Below are positions 36,120 to 48,317 of a stretch of DNA of 56,688 nucleotides, piece by piece. The notes below the pieces were generated by a model. The model did no database searches. It saw nothing but the letters and a program-made list of their open reading frames with translations, and was not told the DNA's origin. Location of the stretch: the NCBI GenBank assembly GCA_003833135.1, contig QZLH01000167.1, positions 26,876 through 83,563 on the forward strand, written 5' to 3'. The position numbers and the translations under genes are program-made. Position 1 is the stretch's first letter; each line of letters begins with the position of its first letter. The stretch is from Oehlia diaphana. Its lineage: Eukaryota > Glomeromycota > Glomeromycetes > Glomerales > Glomeraceae.

Positions 36120-37345
36120 CTTACTATTCAAAGGACAGAGAATGTCATTGAAAATCAAATGACTCGTTTCATAACAGAGGAGGAAGGGTTTTCTAACACT
36201 GAAATTCGACGACAAAGCTCCCATGTTCCGCTGCCAACCTTTAAAAAGATCCCAAAAAAATTTGCAGAAGGCCTTTGATGGAGCCTTAGACAATGAGTTG
36301 GGGCAGTCCTTCCGTGATATACACTATAATCTGGTCGGCATGAGCACTGGTTATAAGCGAACTCAAGGCAAGATTACTGAAATCCCTGCTATTATACTAT
36401 ATGTTCGCCAGTTCGCCAGAAGGGTATTCTGCGCCGCAGATATGATAAATTCCCGGATAAGACTCGTGGTATCTAGTAGATGTGGCTTGTGCTGCAGTTC
36501 CTATGGATTTGGTGTTGGTGCTTGTGAAGGATGTTGAGTTAGGATCGAGTATAGGAATTCTTGAATCTGAGGGAACATCTGGAACTCTTCAGTGCTGTCG
36601 TGCGTGATAAAATCTCAGATCAGATGGATGTGAACACGTATGCAGGTTTAATGAATCAAGTACCGGGACTAGTATTATACCATCAGCCTTCGTATAAATA
36701 TCTAAATAATTTGATGCAGTCATTTGTTGATATAGCGAGTAATAATAAAGCGTATGAAGAAATTTCAGAAGATATGTACAATATAATCAATAAACAAACA
36801 GAATTTAGTTCTAGCTTGTTATGAGCGTGGTATGCGAAACACCTACTACTCCGAAGCATACCGACATTGATGCTGCATATTGTACTTTTACAAAAACCAA
36901 TCGTACCTTATGTCCAAACAAATGCTCAGTTCTCCCTGAAGAATTCAAAAAACAAACCTTCCTGGAACACCTGTATAAATTGATAATGACATTGATGATT
37001 GAAATCTTTAAAGTAGGAAGAGCTACAGGTCTTACTCTTGGAAAATTACTTCCTATTGGCGTTTCTGTTTCCATTAATCTAACAAATGAAAGCATCAAAT
37101 TCGCAAAAGAGCAAGACAAAATCCTACCTGTATTGACAACGATGGCAAAGAAATATTCATCGGGTACATGAAGACACCGTTGATTCGAGAAGTCAATAAA
37201 AAGCGTCATCAGTGCTATCCCACTGCGTGATTTGATCGGCAATTGGCATTTGCATTCAAATATGGAGACTTTGACCTGGAGACTCGGGAGCAAGTGTTGT
37301 GGATAAAAAGGGAAAGCTCTTGGCTCCCTTCGGGTTACATTTTAT
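36120..37345 (+). pseudogene. Trypsin-like serine-protease-fold domain, decayed
   Basis: Several frames on the plus strand carry pieces of one protein: TEEEGFSNTEIRRQSSHVPL (about 36160), ITEIPAIILYVRQ (36378-36416), then VELGSSIGILESEGTSGT (about 36533), KTNRTLCPNKCSVLPEEFKK (36894-36953) and FKVGRATGLTLGKLLPIGVS (37011-37070). At about 37270-37310 a frame reads GDSGASVVDKKGK, the Ser motif (GDSG) of chymotrypsin-like proteases followed by the usual strand. The stretch where the catalytic histidine would be expected, between the LGSSIGI and DMYNI pieces, is shortened or absent. At least four frameshifts or stops separate the pieces, so the gene is dead. It follows the header relic directly, suggesting a former header-protease fusion. 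Confidence 0.55.
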
Positions 37346-40300
37346 GTAATAATATAAAGTTTGTGGCTACATGTTATGCGGGGTGTATAATCGCATCAGA
37401 AAATACATAAAATTATCGCATACTACATTTCTTTATTGCATTATCCGTACATAGTATGTCAGACTAATAAAAATTAAATTTTGCTAAAATTTTTTTTTTG
37501 TCAATTTTTTCGCGCACATGATTTTTTATATTGATCGGCAAATAGTAAACTATCTTTTTAACAAATTTTGCATTACGGTTTATGTCACAGTGGTTTACCA
37601 TTCAACATGGTATTATCATGGTATTGCTACGGATTTCCATTTTAATAAACTTTGATATGATATTTTATTTTTAATTTGTATTTAACTTCCAAGAAAGATC
37701 CATAATTTTCAATTTTTAATATTATATTAGTAATTATTTAACAAGTTAATCAATTTACCATTTTTTGATCTTCTAATATTCTTTAATCATAAAAAAAAAA
37801 TGATTATTTTTGTTGTAATACCAAGTTCTTTTTGAATTAATCAATAAATCCATTTACTGCTGAGATTTTTCGGCAATTCGCATTTCGTAGATGGAATGGA
37901 AAATAATTAAGATTTTTAAAACTCAATCGCGCGAAAATCCTATGATGAATTAATTTATTTTATCCCATCGATATTACTGTATGCATACACCGATAGATTA
38001 TTTGTCAATGATATAAAAAAGTATAAAAGCCATCTGTGTATACGTCACACGTAATGAGATAAACCTGGATATCTAATAAAAGCTTCATATACCGATGCTC
38101 CCTCTCTTGATATCCATGGAATAACGAGTATGTATTAATCCTCCGTCGCACTAAGTGTCACTCATGAGTACCTTTTTGAAAATTGCAGGTGATTAACTGA
38201 GTTTATAAATGACCGGGAATCTTCATTTCCGGTCTCATATACAGTATATAGATAATTTTAGTTTAAATAGTTAAAAAATGTAAAAAATGAGTAATTACAC
38301 GTTATATTTATGCGTGAATCACAAAATTTTTAAAACGCGTAGACATATAATGACTTTAAATAATAACAAAATATTAATGTGGAATATGTTTATTTTCTTA
38401 TTTTGGTGTGAAGTCATGATTCTAAATGTCCTTTGAAATATGTAATAATAAAAGAATTATTATCGATATTATTTTTTAAATTAAATTCATCAAATAATTT
38501 AGATAATAAAACTTTTTAGTAGATAAAGATATCATTTTAGCATTATTCAACAAGCAAAACTTTTCTTTTTATCATTATGTTAGAATTGCAAAAATCTTAA
38601 TGATAATCACAACTATTAAAGGAAGAAATTTCCACTTTTTATGAATACTGTATATAATCTACAAAATATTTGAGTTAGATGTTAGATTATCCAATATATA
38701 AATATTCGAGTGCAAATACTTTCTCTTTCAAATATAAATGAGTCTTTTTAAGATATACATTATATATAAGCGATCGATTAGTATTTCCGATCCGGATAAA
38801 AATCGTTATCCGGATCAAATAGTTACTCAATCCGGATATAAACTTTAATTTGGTAAAAATTGGGTTTAAACCCACTTATTAAGAAATTCCAGCATTACTA
38901 TAATATTCGTTCTGAGCACTAAGAGCGTTCGAGCAAGCTACAAATCATAAAATTCTGATCATTAGTTCATGAAATATTTCAAGTTATCCGAAGTCTACAA
39001 TCCGGATAAAATCGCGGTTTATCCAAGTTCAGTACATTACTATCAATATATAGATTATTATTATTTAATTGTTAGTAAATCTGAACTTGCTGGATTGTTG
39101 AATTTACGAAAGGATAGAGAAACAAGCTTATTCGATTATTTACTATGTATGCATCAATTGCATCATCTTATCATTATATAATGACTAGCCACAATGAAGT
39201 TTGAGGACTAGGGCGTATGATTTTTAATATGATAGTTATAAGTATTAATATTAATGGAAAATTACTGAAATTAGGATCGATAATTATATCAAGTAATCAG
39301 ACTACAATATTTAAGTAATTAGAAAATAATGTTCGTCAATAGTTAATTCTAGATGAATATCATGATAATTATCTGGAATTCTGGATTTATTAGCTTCAAT
39401 AAATTTTCATTTGTAGTGAACTCAGATATTCTAATATAAACTAATTATGAAATAATTTTAATAATTGGAATTGTATAATATTTATAGGAATAACGTATAA
39501 GACAAATTAAAAGTGATTATTAAACTTATAAAACAAAAGGAAATAACTTTTAATTTCTATAATTACTGATTTTTGGAAAAATTTAAAATTGAGGTATCCT
39601 GTTTTCAATAGTATATTTAACACTAGTATTAACAAAAACTTTAATTTATATAACTTGTCCATAAAATGTTTAATTTTCTCCTGAATTCTTATATAATCAA
39701 TCCTTTTCTTCAGTCCCAGAAGTTGATATGTTATGAACATACTAAATTAAATCTACACATGTTATGAACTGAAACCTTAAGAGACTAATTTCTTATTATT
39801 TTATTCTTTTGTGTTGGTAATTTAACTAGGTTCATCACTTTTTGCATAATTTTAACATTAATTTTTTTAAAATTTAAAATTTACAATTTTACATGATATG
39901 GAATATTGGAAATTAATAAATGTGAATACTTAGAAATAGATTAATTAGAGAAGGCAACAAGAACATTAAAGAAGAGAGTTTCAATTAAAAACTTGCATAA
40001 TAGAAGTCAATCTTGCAAATATTTTCTTATTGAAAAATATGCTAATAAAAATAGACTCAAAAATAGATATAAACTCATTTTTTATATTAATTATATCAAA
40101 ATAGAACTATCGAATATGATATGTAAAATAATCAGTTTATTAATATAATTTTTATGTGTTTAATAATTCTTAATATTCAACAAATTTTTTTTTTGTTAAT
40201 ATCAATTAATAATAATAATACTACTCTATGTAAACATGTGTACGTTACTCATTTTCTATACAGTATATTCCAAAATATATAAATGTATTAGTTTATATAC

Positions 40301-40688
40301 TGCGTTTATATTGGTTTGCATATGAAGCATTGTTTAAAATAATACAAAACTCACAAAGTTTGCATCTTTAGAAAATCTTTTTCAGAACCTCATACATGTA
40401 GCTAATACAGAAAAGCAAATTTGATATGTAGATCCTTTTGAATAAGAGAAGCGTACGGCTCTTGTTTATAAAAAAAAAAAAAAATTTTTTTATACTTTAA
40501 AATTATGGCACTATTACAGAATAAAAAACTATAAAAATAGACGAACAATGAATAAATTAATATGCTACCTGTATATGTATTACTTATCTCCTGGCTAATT
40601 AGGAATAAGTAAAATTTTACTAGGATTGGATAAATGATCGGCCGAAGGCTGATCATGTTCCGATTCTAAGTAAAATTTTACTATTCCA
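37346..40688. other. Gene-poor stretch up to the assembly gap
   Basis: No supportable gene. Around 38780-39015 the motif TATCCGGAT or ATCCGGATAAAA appears five times in both orientations, and a 70-codon open stretch (38969-39181) overlaps it without family signs. At 40605-40686 two copies of AAGTAAAATTTTACTA, itself a palindrome, bracket a GATCGGCCGAAGGCTGATC hairpin directly before the run of Ns. Confidence 0.45.
40607..40686. repeat. Direct/palindromic repeat at the edge of the gap
   Basis: AAGTAAAATTTTACTA occurs at about 40608 and 40670. Between them GATCGGCC and GGCTGATC form a short stem. The flanks TAGGATTGG and its approximate complement CCGATTC suggest the pair are the ends of a small element. 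Such repeats may explain why assembly broke here. Confidence 0.5.
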
Positions 40689-41645
40689 NNNNNNNNNNNN
40701 NNNNNNNNNNNNNNNNNNNNNNNNNNNNNNNNNNNNNNNNNNNNNNNNNNNNNNNNNNNNNNNNNNNNNNNNNNNNNNNNNNNNNNNNNNNNNNNNNNNN
40801 NNNNNNNNNNNNNNNNNNNNNNNNNNNNNNNNNNNNNNNNNNNNNNNNNNNNNNNNNNNNNNNNNNNNNNNNNNNNNNNNNNNNNNNNNNNNNNNNNNNN
40901 NNNNNNNNNNNNNNNNNNNNNNNNNNNNNNNNNNNNNNNNNNNNNNNNNNNNNNNNNNNNNNNNNNNNNNNNNNNNNNNNNNNNNNNNNNNNNNNNNNNN
41001 NNNNNNNNNNNNNNNNNNNNNNNNNNNNNNNNNNNNNNNNNNNNNNNNNNNNNNNNNNNNNNNNNNNNNNNNNNNNNNNNNNNNNNNNNNNNNNNNNNNN
41101 NNNNNNNNNNNNNNNNNNNNNNNNNNNNNNNNNNNNNNNNNNNNNNNNNNNNNNNNNNNNNNNNNNNNNNNNNNNNNNNNNNNNNNNNNNNNNNNNNNNN
41201 NNNNNNNNNNNNNNNNNNNNNNNNNNNNNNNNNNNNNNNNNNNNNNNNNNNNNNNNNNNNNNNNNNNNNNNNNNNNNNNNNNNNNNNNNNNNNNNNNNNN
41301 NNNNNNNNNNNNNNNNNNNNNNNNNNNNNNNNNNNNNNNNNNNNNNNNNNNNNNNNNNNNNNNNNNNNNNNNNNNNNNNNNNNNNNNNNNNNNNNNNNNN
41401 NNNNNNNNNNNNNNNNNNNNNNNNNNNNNNNNNNNNNNNNNNNNNNNNNNNNNNNNNNNNNNNNNNNNNNNNNNNNNNNNNNNNNNNNNNNNNNNNNNNN
41501 NNNNNNNNNNNNNNNNNNNNNNNNNNNNNNNNNNNNNNNNNNNNNNNNNNNNNNNNNNNNNNNNNNNNNNNNNNNNNNNNNNNNNNNNNNNNNNNNNNNN
41601 NNNNNNNNNNNNNNNNNNNNNNNNNNNNNNNNNNNNNNNNNNNNN
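40689..41645. other. Assembly gap (957 N)
   Basis: A continuous run of N. Its true length is unknown if the number is an estimate. Order and orientation across it rest on scaffolding evidence not visible here. Confidence 1.
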
Positions 41646-42136
41646 TAGTTAATATTTACCGCAAAATTTCCTAGAAACGGATAAATAAATACATATAAAA
41701 TTTGCTACCCAGTAGGTATAACTACATTTGCATAATCGTGTAAATGGTGCCGATCAGGGGATAAATGTTATTAAATCACATTTTTATAATCGTTCAGTGA
41801 TCGACAACTTGATTTGATTACTAGCTTCCGAGCAGTATGAAATATCCCTAAAAACTTGAATCGCTTTATTAAAATTATCTGTAAATTCAAAAATTACAAT
41901 AATACTATTTTAGTTATATAATATATTAATAATAAAAAGGATTTGTTCATTGTTTCCAAAATAGTGTGAACTTTAGTCTAATTTATATGAAATGAAAAGT
42001 TATCAGATTAAATATACGCTAGCCTATAATAAGAGTCAAATGTATGATGTATCACGTATAAGATATAACAAAATATAAATAATATTTTAAATTTAGCGAT
42101 TGCAGTTTAAATATTGTAGATGAATTATAATCAATT
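41646..42136. other. Non-coding 3' flank of the minus-strand kinase
   Basis: AT-rich sequence between the gap and the kinase stop codon. No ORF or repeat of note. Confidence 0.5.
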
Positions 42137-43366
42137 TTATTTAAAAGAATTCCGTTTAGATAATAATGAAGTGATAGTGGGTAGCAATCGACTTTTATAA
42201 ATAGCATTGGGATCAATGTTGTTATTATCGATATTACTAGCAGCTTTTTGTTTTTCGATAATAGATTGCATTTTTTCTTGGTACTTTTGAAACAATCCCC
42301 CCTGATTCATGACCGTTTCCTTGATTTCTTTTGCTTTGGGTCTTTTGAATGGATCTTTATGCCAACAACTTTGCATTAATTGTAAGTAGAAAGGCGGTGC
42401 AATTGGGGTTGGCTCTGGGCGTAACCCATCGTAGATCTTTAGTGCAAGACAAGCATCATGGGAGATGTGTGCAAATGGTGATTTCCCGCTCGCAAGCTCC
42501 CACATAATAATACCGATGCTGTATATGTCTGATTCCATTGAATAACCATGTCCATTAAGCACTTCTGGAGCGATGTAAGGCATGACACCATAGATTTCCT
42601 CTGTATTATTGTCGGAATATGCTGCTATTGAAAAACCAAAATCTGAAATGTACGCTACTCCATCATGTACTTTTGTTCCACAATTAAAGTGAGAGACTTT
42701 TCCCGTGTGCAGGATATTACCAGCATGAATGTCACGATGAATGAGGCCAGTTTTGTGAATACGTTCTAAATCCAAGCTAATATCCCACAATATATATAAT
42801 CGATCTTCCCAAGAGAGGCTAGGAATATTGACGTAGATCACCATTTTCTGCGTATCTTGCGTATCTAGTTATGATATAATATTGCATGGAAAGGGGGTCT
42901 TGTGTGAAGCCCTTTATGCGGAAACAACTGTTTTCCTGGTTATAACAGTGAAATAGGGCTTTTGCCTAATATAATTGAACATATCCAATTATTATAGTAT
43001 TCAATCAAGTTAAAGTTAAATACTGTAAAAAATATATATGTATATTACCTCTTTCAGGAAATTGTTCATCGATTCATTTGGTTTTCCAATTGTCTTTAAA
43101 GCAACAATTCCTATGCTTTGTGACCAGCGGGATGAATATACAGTACCGAAACCACCCTCACCAATCTTTTTAATATTAGTGAATTCTTCCCAATCGGCCC
43201 ATTGAACTGCCATTTCCATATCATGAGCTTGTATTTGAGTGTCTTTAATAAATTCATCTATTTCTCCTTGAATGTGGCGTGTGGTACAGGTCGGACAGAG
43301 ATTAAACTTGCCCTTGGGATTGTCACACTCAGCGCACTTTTTTTCTGTCTTTGAGGCTTTATCCAT
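42137..43366 (-). pseudogene. TKL-type kinase with N-terminal zinc motif, one frameshift
   Basis: Exon 1 (43366-43049) starts at an ATG and encodes a C..C...C..C motif (C11, C14, C24, C27 in CAECDNPKGKFNLCPTC), a linker, the glycine loop GEGGFG (69-74) and the ATP lysine K91 (VALKT). Exon 2 (42965-42137) begins after ATTAG and reads AKALFHCYNQENSCFRIKGF, then TQDPLSMQYYIITRYA and ENGDLRQY. The frame then breaks at about 42824-42830; two missing bases would explain it. The remainder is intact: GLIHRDIHAGNIL, SDFGFS, GVMPYIAPEVL and a C-terminal tail without Sel1 repeats. Canonical HRD, DFG and APE show another TKL subfamily than the Sel1 array. A tandem 9-bp duplication (TGCGTATCT, 42849-42866) adds three residues in frame. 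Either a young pseudogene or an assembly error. Confidence 0.8.
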
Positions 43367-44884
43367 ACAAGTATAGATAGCTAGAAACTCAAATTTCGAG
43401 TCTTAATAAATTACAATTAAGTGTAACGTTAGACTAGGTCTATAAGTCTTTTAAATGTGATCTTTTCTTTTTTAGATAGTTCTAAGATTCACGCTATGCA
43501 GATCATTTCTATTTTAGTAATAGCAGCTTCACAAAATAAATGGATTTTAGCGTAACGACGTAACGTAATTTTCTGAAAGAAAATTAATTGAGTAACTTCG
43601 AAAATTCCAATGGAATTTTTTTTTATTTGGTTGCACCATAATTAAATGATTAGATTCGATTATCGATTGACTCGATTTTGGTCGATTCCAATCCTTGTTA
43701 ATTAATGTTTCAAACTATGTATAATATTGTCATGACATTGGATATCACTGGTTTTAAGCAAAATAAGCTAATCCAAGTTTATATTTTCTAAAATGCCTGC
43801 GGTGCAGTGTGATATAACATGTGATCGCATCGAATAATAAACTAGTTTATTTCATAGTGATCAGCGCAAACAATCGCCGGCGGCGCTGAATTGCTTGAGC
43901 GAGAATTTTGAATACTTAGATGAAAAATTTATTCCGTGCTATTGCGTATTAGTTAATCTCCTTTAGTGTGGATTTCAATGAAAATTTATCGGAGAATTGC
44001 TTAGAATTATAGTACTTTGAATTTTTAGTTTTAATACTTTAATTGCATTTCTTTTAATTGAGTCAAAAGAAGTTTTTTACAAATATGGAGTTATTATACG
44101 GTGTTATGTAACAGAGAATCATTGTAAGTTTTTATAATTTTTTGTATTCTTCCACATTGCAGTGAAATAGTCTTTCTTGAAAATTTAGTCTCTCACTTCG
44201 TTTCATATTAGTAATTGACCTGTAAAATTTTTCGTACCCCAAATCTTGCGTCTAACCAATTTTTCCGTTACCTAACCAATTTTTCCAGTGTTAAAGGTGC
44301 GTCATTATTTGACATTTTTTAGGAAAAAAGCTTAATGTTTCTGTAAGTCAATTTTAAATTCCCGAAGGCGCAGCAGAGTTTTGCCAAATTTCATAAATCC
44401 GCTGCAATGTATATTGGACACAATCATAATACTATTCTTGGTGCTGTGGTTAAAAATGAGCTTAACTATTATCGAAAATGTTTTTACATTAGTACAATAG
44501 AAATGAATGTTTAGATATTTTAGATATTTTATTTTCGGTAATTAACAATTTACGATATCTAATATGTCGAATAACGTAATTTTAGTACTAATTTTGTACT
44601 GTATATATTCATCTTTTATGGTAAATATAGAAGAAAATTTAGGAGATTTTATCACTATAGGTGTACTTCAAATATACTTATATTAAACCTTAATCAAGTT
44701 AAATAACATTAAGAAATGGTAAAAAGGCAAAACAATACAAAGTTTGCGCGTGAATCCTTCTTTTTTTGGACAATGACAGGATAAAGCGTTATAATATCTT
44801 ATTAAAATGGTTAAACAACTATTAATATGTTATTTTATTTGTAAGTAAAAATTTTAAATTTATTCAACTGTTTAATACAATAAA
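43367..44884. other. Intergenic, no gene seen
   Basis: This contains the promoter side of the minus-strand kinase and no supportable ORF. A GC-rich palindrome CGCCGGCGGCG lies at about 43875, and CTAACCAATTTTTCC is repeated in tandem at about 44253-44289. Confidence 0.45.
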
Positions 44885-45080
44885 CAGCGAACGATTACCT
44901 CACTAATTTATTACACGTGATTAAAGTCAGATCTTGATCTCGATCTGCATGCATGCACCTTGTGTAATTTGTGTAATTTGTGTAATTGTATACCTAATTT
45001 AAATAAAATTTTTTTTTCCTCTTCTTTTCGTACTCGGATAAATATAAACTTTTTCATAACAATATTATATACATATACAA
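44885..45080 (+). promoter_or_regulatory. Conserved 5' flank of the duplicated kinases (copy A)
   Basis: About 195 bp shared with copy B. It includes CAGCGAACGATTACCTCACT, TTACACGTGAT (an ACGTG core), three or four TGTGTAATT repeats and, about 40 bp before the ATG, CTCGGATAAATATAA, a TATA-like box. Retention in both copies suggests that it holds promoter function, though recent duplication alone could also explain the similarity. Confidence 0.5.
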
Positions 45081-47096
45081 ATGTCTGAAATGAACGAATG
45101 GGTTAAGTGGATTGATGAAGCCATTTCTAAAAAGCATATTAAGCATTACGAGTACAAATATTTCAAGAAATTGGTACTGGTGGTTTTGGAAAGGTTTATC
45201 GTGCGAAATGGAAAAATTCATATCAATATTTTGCATTAAAATCTCTTCTTAATATTGAAGAGGATTCTATTAAGGAACTTGTTCATGAGGTGAAAATAAA
45301 ATATGCATATTATAAACCTATTATATGTTATTTCTGTTTAAAAACTTATTTTATATATAATTTATTTAGATTGAGCTTCAACGTGAAGTTACTTTCCATA
45401 ATAACATTATTAACTTTCTTTCATAAAGTTACTATTTCAGATCGAGGTAATAAATAAAATATTTTTTTTAAAAAAATAATGTATATTATCATATTACAAT
45501 AAATTTAAAATTTATTCTTTTTTTAGAGGATCAAAGTGACAACATTAAAAAATATCTTTTAGTGATGGAGTACGCTGATGGTGGTTCGCTTAGCAAGTAT
45601 TTGAAAGAAAATTTTGAGAAACTTACATGGGAAGATAAACTTAAACTTTCTTACCAGTTGGCTAGTGCCGTATCATGCTTGCATGATGATACATCGTGAT
45701 TTGGTAATTTATCAAATTTATTGATAAAATAATTATTATATTAAATATATTATTTATTGTAACTATTTATATTTTATTTCTTTTATTATAGCATTCTAAT
45801 AATGTATTAGTCAACCAAGATACTATCAAATTGACGGATTTTGGATTGTCAAAGAGAATTGAAGCGTCAACTAAAAAGAAAAAAGATTTATTTGGTGTAG
45901 TTCCTTATATGGATCCAAAAAAATTCAGCAATAGATCATATTCTTTAAACAAGAAGAGTGACGTATACAGTGTAGGCGTACTTTTATGGGAGATATCAAG
46001 TGGTAAGCCACCTTTTTATGTGGAAGGAGAATCGTATGATTGTAGTTTAGCCTTCCAAATTGTTCAAGGTCATAGAGAAACTACCGTTCCTGATACTCCC
46101 GTTGAATATGTTAAGCTTTATACTGGTAAGTTTGACATTTTTTTATTTTTTTTATGAAAATAGTTTTATAACTGAATATTTTGATTTCTTTTTTTTTTAG
46201 AATGTTGGGACAACAACCCAGATAATCGGCCATCTATTCAAGAAGTTGTTGAAAGATTAGATGGTATAATTAATCAAAAAAACGAAAATATTGATGAGAA
46301 AACTGATCAATCATTGACAAATAAAAATATAGTTTTAAATAGTATTAATAGTATTGAAGGATCATCACATGGAGAATTAACTCGAGTTATTCAAGAATTC
46401 AATAAAATGAATACAAAAGAAATAATAGGAACTATGACATCAACAAGTAATCAAATTATTAGCCAATATATTTTACCTGAAAAAGATTTAAGTGTAATAG
46501 TTAATAATATTACAGAATTTATTTTTGAAGTGGTATATAAGAGAGGTAATCATGAATTAAAAAAGAAAATTCATGATTATTTTGATAATAAAAATATAAC
46601 TCCACAAGAAATTTATAATTGGCTATTTAATAATCAAAATTATAATGTAAATTCAATTTTTTTACTTGGATTTTTCAATTTTTATGGAATTGAAACAAGT
46701 GAAAATAAAAAGATGGCGTTTAATTTATTTATTAATGCTTCTGAACAAGATCATATATTGGCACAATATTTTGTTGGCTATTGTTATTTTTATGGATATG
46801 GAACTTCACAATGCTCTTCATTAGCTTTTAAATATTATGAAAAAGTAGCTAATAAAGATTGTACAATAGGACAGTTGTTTACTGGGTGGTGTTATGATTG
46901 TGGTTATGGCATAGATAGAAAACCAAAACTTGCTATTTATTGGTATGAAAAAGCTGCAAATAAAGGAAATATAACGGCCATGATAAATCTTGGTTGTTGT
47001 TATGAAATTGGAAAAGGTGTTGAAAAAGATATAAATAAAGCAATTTATTATAAAAAATCTGCAAAACAAGAGTATGAAAGAGCTCAAAATCCTTAG
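45081..47096 (+). pseudogene. TKL-Sel1 kinase, broken copy (copy 3)
   Basis: Homologous exon positions are 45081-45289, 45370-45446, 45527-45703, 45792-46125 and 46201-47096. Against the intact copy at 52024, exon 1 lacks 10 bases just before the glycine loop. Exon 2 has four extra bases (AACTTTCTTTCATAAAG) that bring in a stop, and exon 3 lacks eight bases before HRD (GCATGATGATACATCGTG). These indels do not restore each other. Exons 4 and 5 stay open: HSNNVLV, TDFGLSKR, GVVPYMDPKKF, then about five Sel1-like repeats. The last repeat has lost the Trp of YWYKRSA-like sequence and ends early. Splice sites are all preserved, so the decay is young. Transcription of a truncated Sel1 protein from an inner start is possible but unsupported. 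Confidence 0.88.
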
Positions 47097-47220
47097 AAGA
47101 ATAAATGGAAACCAAGTAATTTATGTAAATTTATTTGTAATTTGTAATCAATCAATCTATTTATTAATAAAATCATTTTTTATTATAAATGTAGTATATA
47201 CATCTTAAAATACTGTAAAT

Positions 47221-47338
47221 AACATTTAATATCTGATATAGGAATTATAATAATATTAATTAATACTGATTTGGCATAGAAATTTATTCATAAATTAATT
47301 TAACATAGTTACAAAATAACATTTAAAGTATTTGAAAT
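47221..47338. other. Patch inverted relative to duplicate B
   Basis: This 3'-flank patch matches 54131-54256 only after reverse complementation (shared string AACTATGTTAAATTAATTT on opposite strands). Sequence on both sides matches in direct orientation. Inverted AATAACATTT / AAATGTTATT strings lie at the edges and may have mediated the flip. Confidence 0.85.
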
Positions 47339-47479
47339 GGGTAAAATCATCATTTTCTAATATTCCATTTTTTTTAATAGAGCTTATGTTTTTAGATTAT
47401 TATTCATTCTTTAATTAGTAAAACTACCAATTACCTAAATAAAGGACGAAATTAATTATAATTACAACTAGGCGTAACC

Positions 47480-47880
47480 CGTCCGCTTATATTTAATATC
47501 CTGGATTTTCCTATATTTCATCCCGGATCTGATCCACTTAAATTTCACCAAAAATTACATCACACCCAATTATCATACCCTGGATTAATCCATATTTCAT
47601 CTCAGATTAATCCATATTTTATCCCGGATCTGATTTATATTATATCCTGGAATTGATTTTATCCTGGTGATATACAGTAAATTTAACATTCCGAAATTAA
47701 ATCTGAGATTAAATATATGGGATAAAATATGGATTGATCTAGGATTTGATAATTGGGTGTGATGTAATTTTTGGTGAAATTTAAGGAATTAATCCGGGGC
47801 AAAATATGGATTTATTCATTTTCATCCCAGATGAATCCAGGGATTGATCTAGGCAGGGTTTAACCCAGACTTTTGATCAG
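47480..47880. mobile_element. Fold-back element with perfect 37-bp inner arms
   Basis: 47539-47575 and 47747-47783 are exact inverted copies over 37 bp (TAAATTTCACCAAAAATTAC and onward). Looser pairing extends both inward (ATTAATCCATATTT.ATC units) and outward (ATCCCGGATCTGATCC against its counterpart). CCGGAT/ATCCGG-type units repeat many times. There is no ORF. The ends and a target duplication are not certain. Confidence 0.75.
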
Positions 47881-48188
47881 TATGAAGGCTCATAAAAAAG
47901 AAGTTTATAAAAGATTATCACATATACACGCGATAATCTTTGCCGGCCTATAGAATATGCGACTTCGGAAATGATATTCGGAAAGTCATGTGTCGAAATT
48001 TGGTACTTTGGCTGAAATTTAGCCAAAAGTCACATGACCGAGATTTTTGTGAAATAAAGATCTATCGAGAAGCAGCAAATTGAAAAACAAAACAAATTGC
48101 CAAATAAATCTTCCAATTCGTATGTATCTTTTAAATGTTATAATAAATAATTAATTTTATTAATATTTATTCTGTTGACATTGTTAAC

Positions 48189-48317
48189 ATTAGAAAATCG
48201 ACACCGCAGCCAACACTTCGTAGATCATCTCGTAAAAAGACAAATGTTGGAAAACGTCTAATTGAAGATAATAACTCAAGCAAACCTGTCAAAAAACGAC
48301 AATGTAAAAGTAAATAA
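48189..48317 (+). pseudogene. Short basic coding relic
   Basis: 43 codons reading RKSTPQPTLRRSSRKKTNVG, then KRLIEDNNSSKPVKKRQCKS, and a stop. The composition is strongly basic, unlike random AT-rich frames here, and resembles the C-terminal nuclear-targeting tail of a transposase or DNA-binding protein. There is no start codon and no recognised domain. Confidence 0.3.

Noticed and set aside
36811..37293. 160-codon minus-strand ORF
   Set aside because: Opposite strand of the trypsin-like relic; the plus-strand pieces carry the recognisable motifs.
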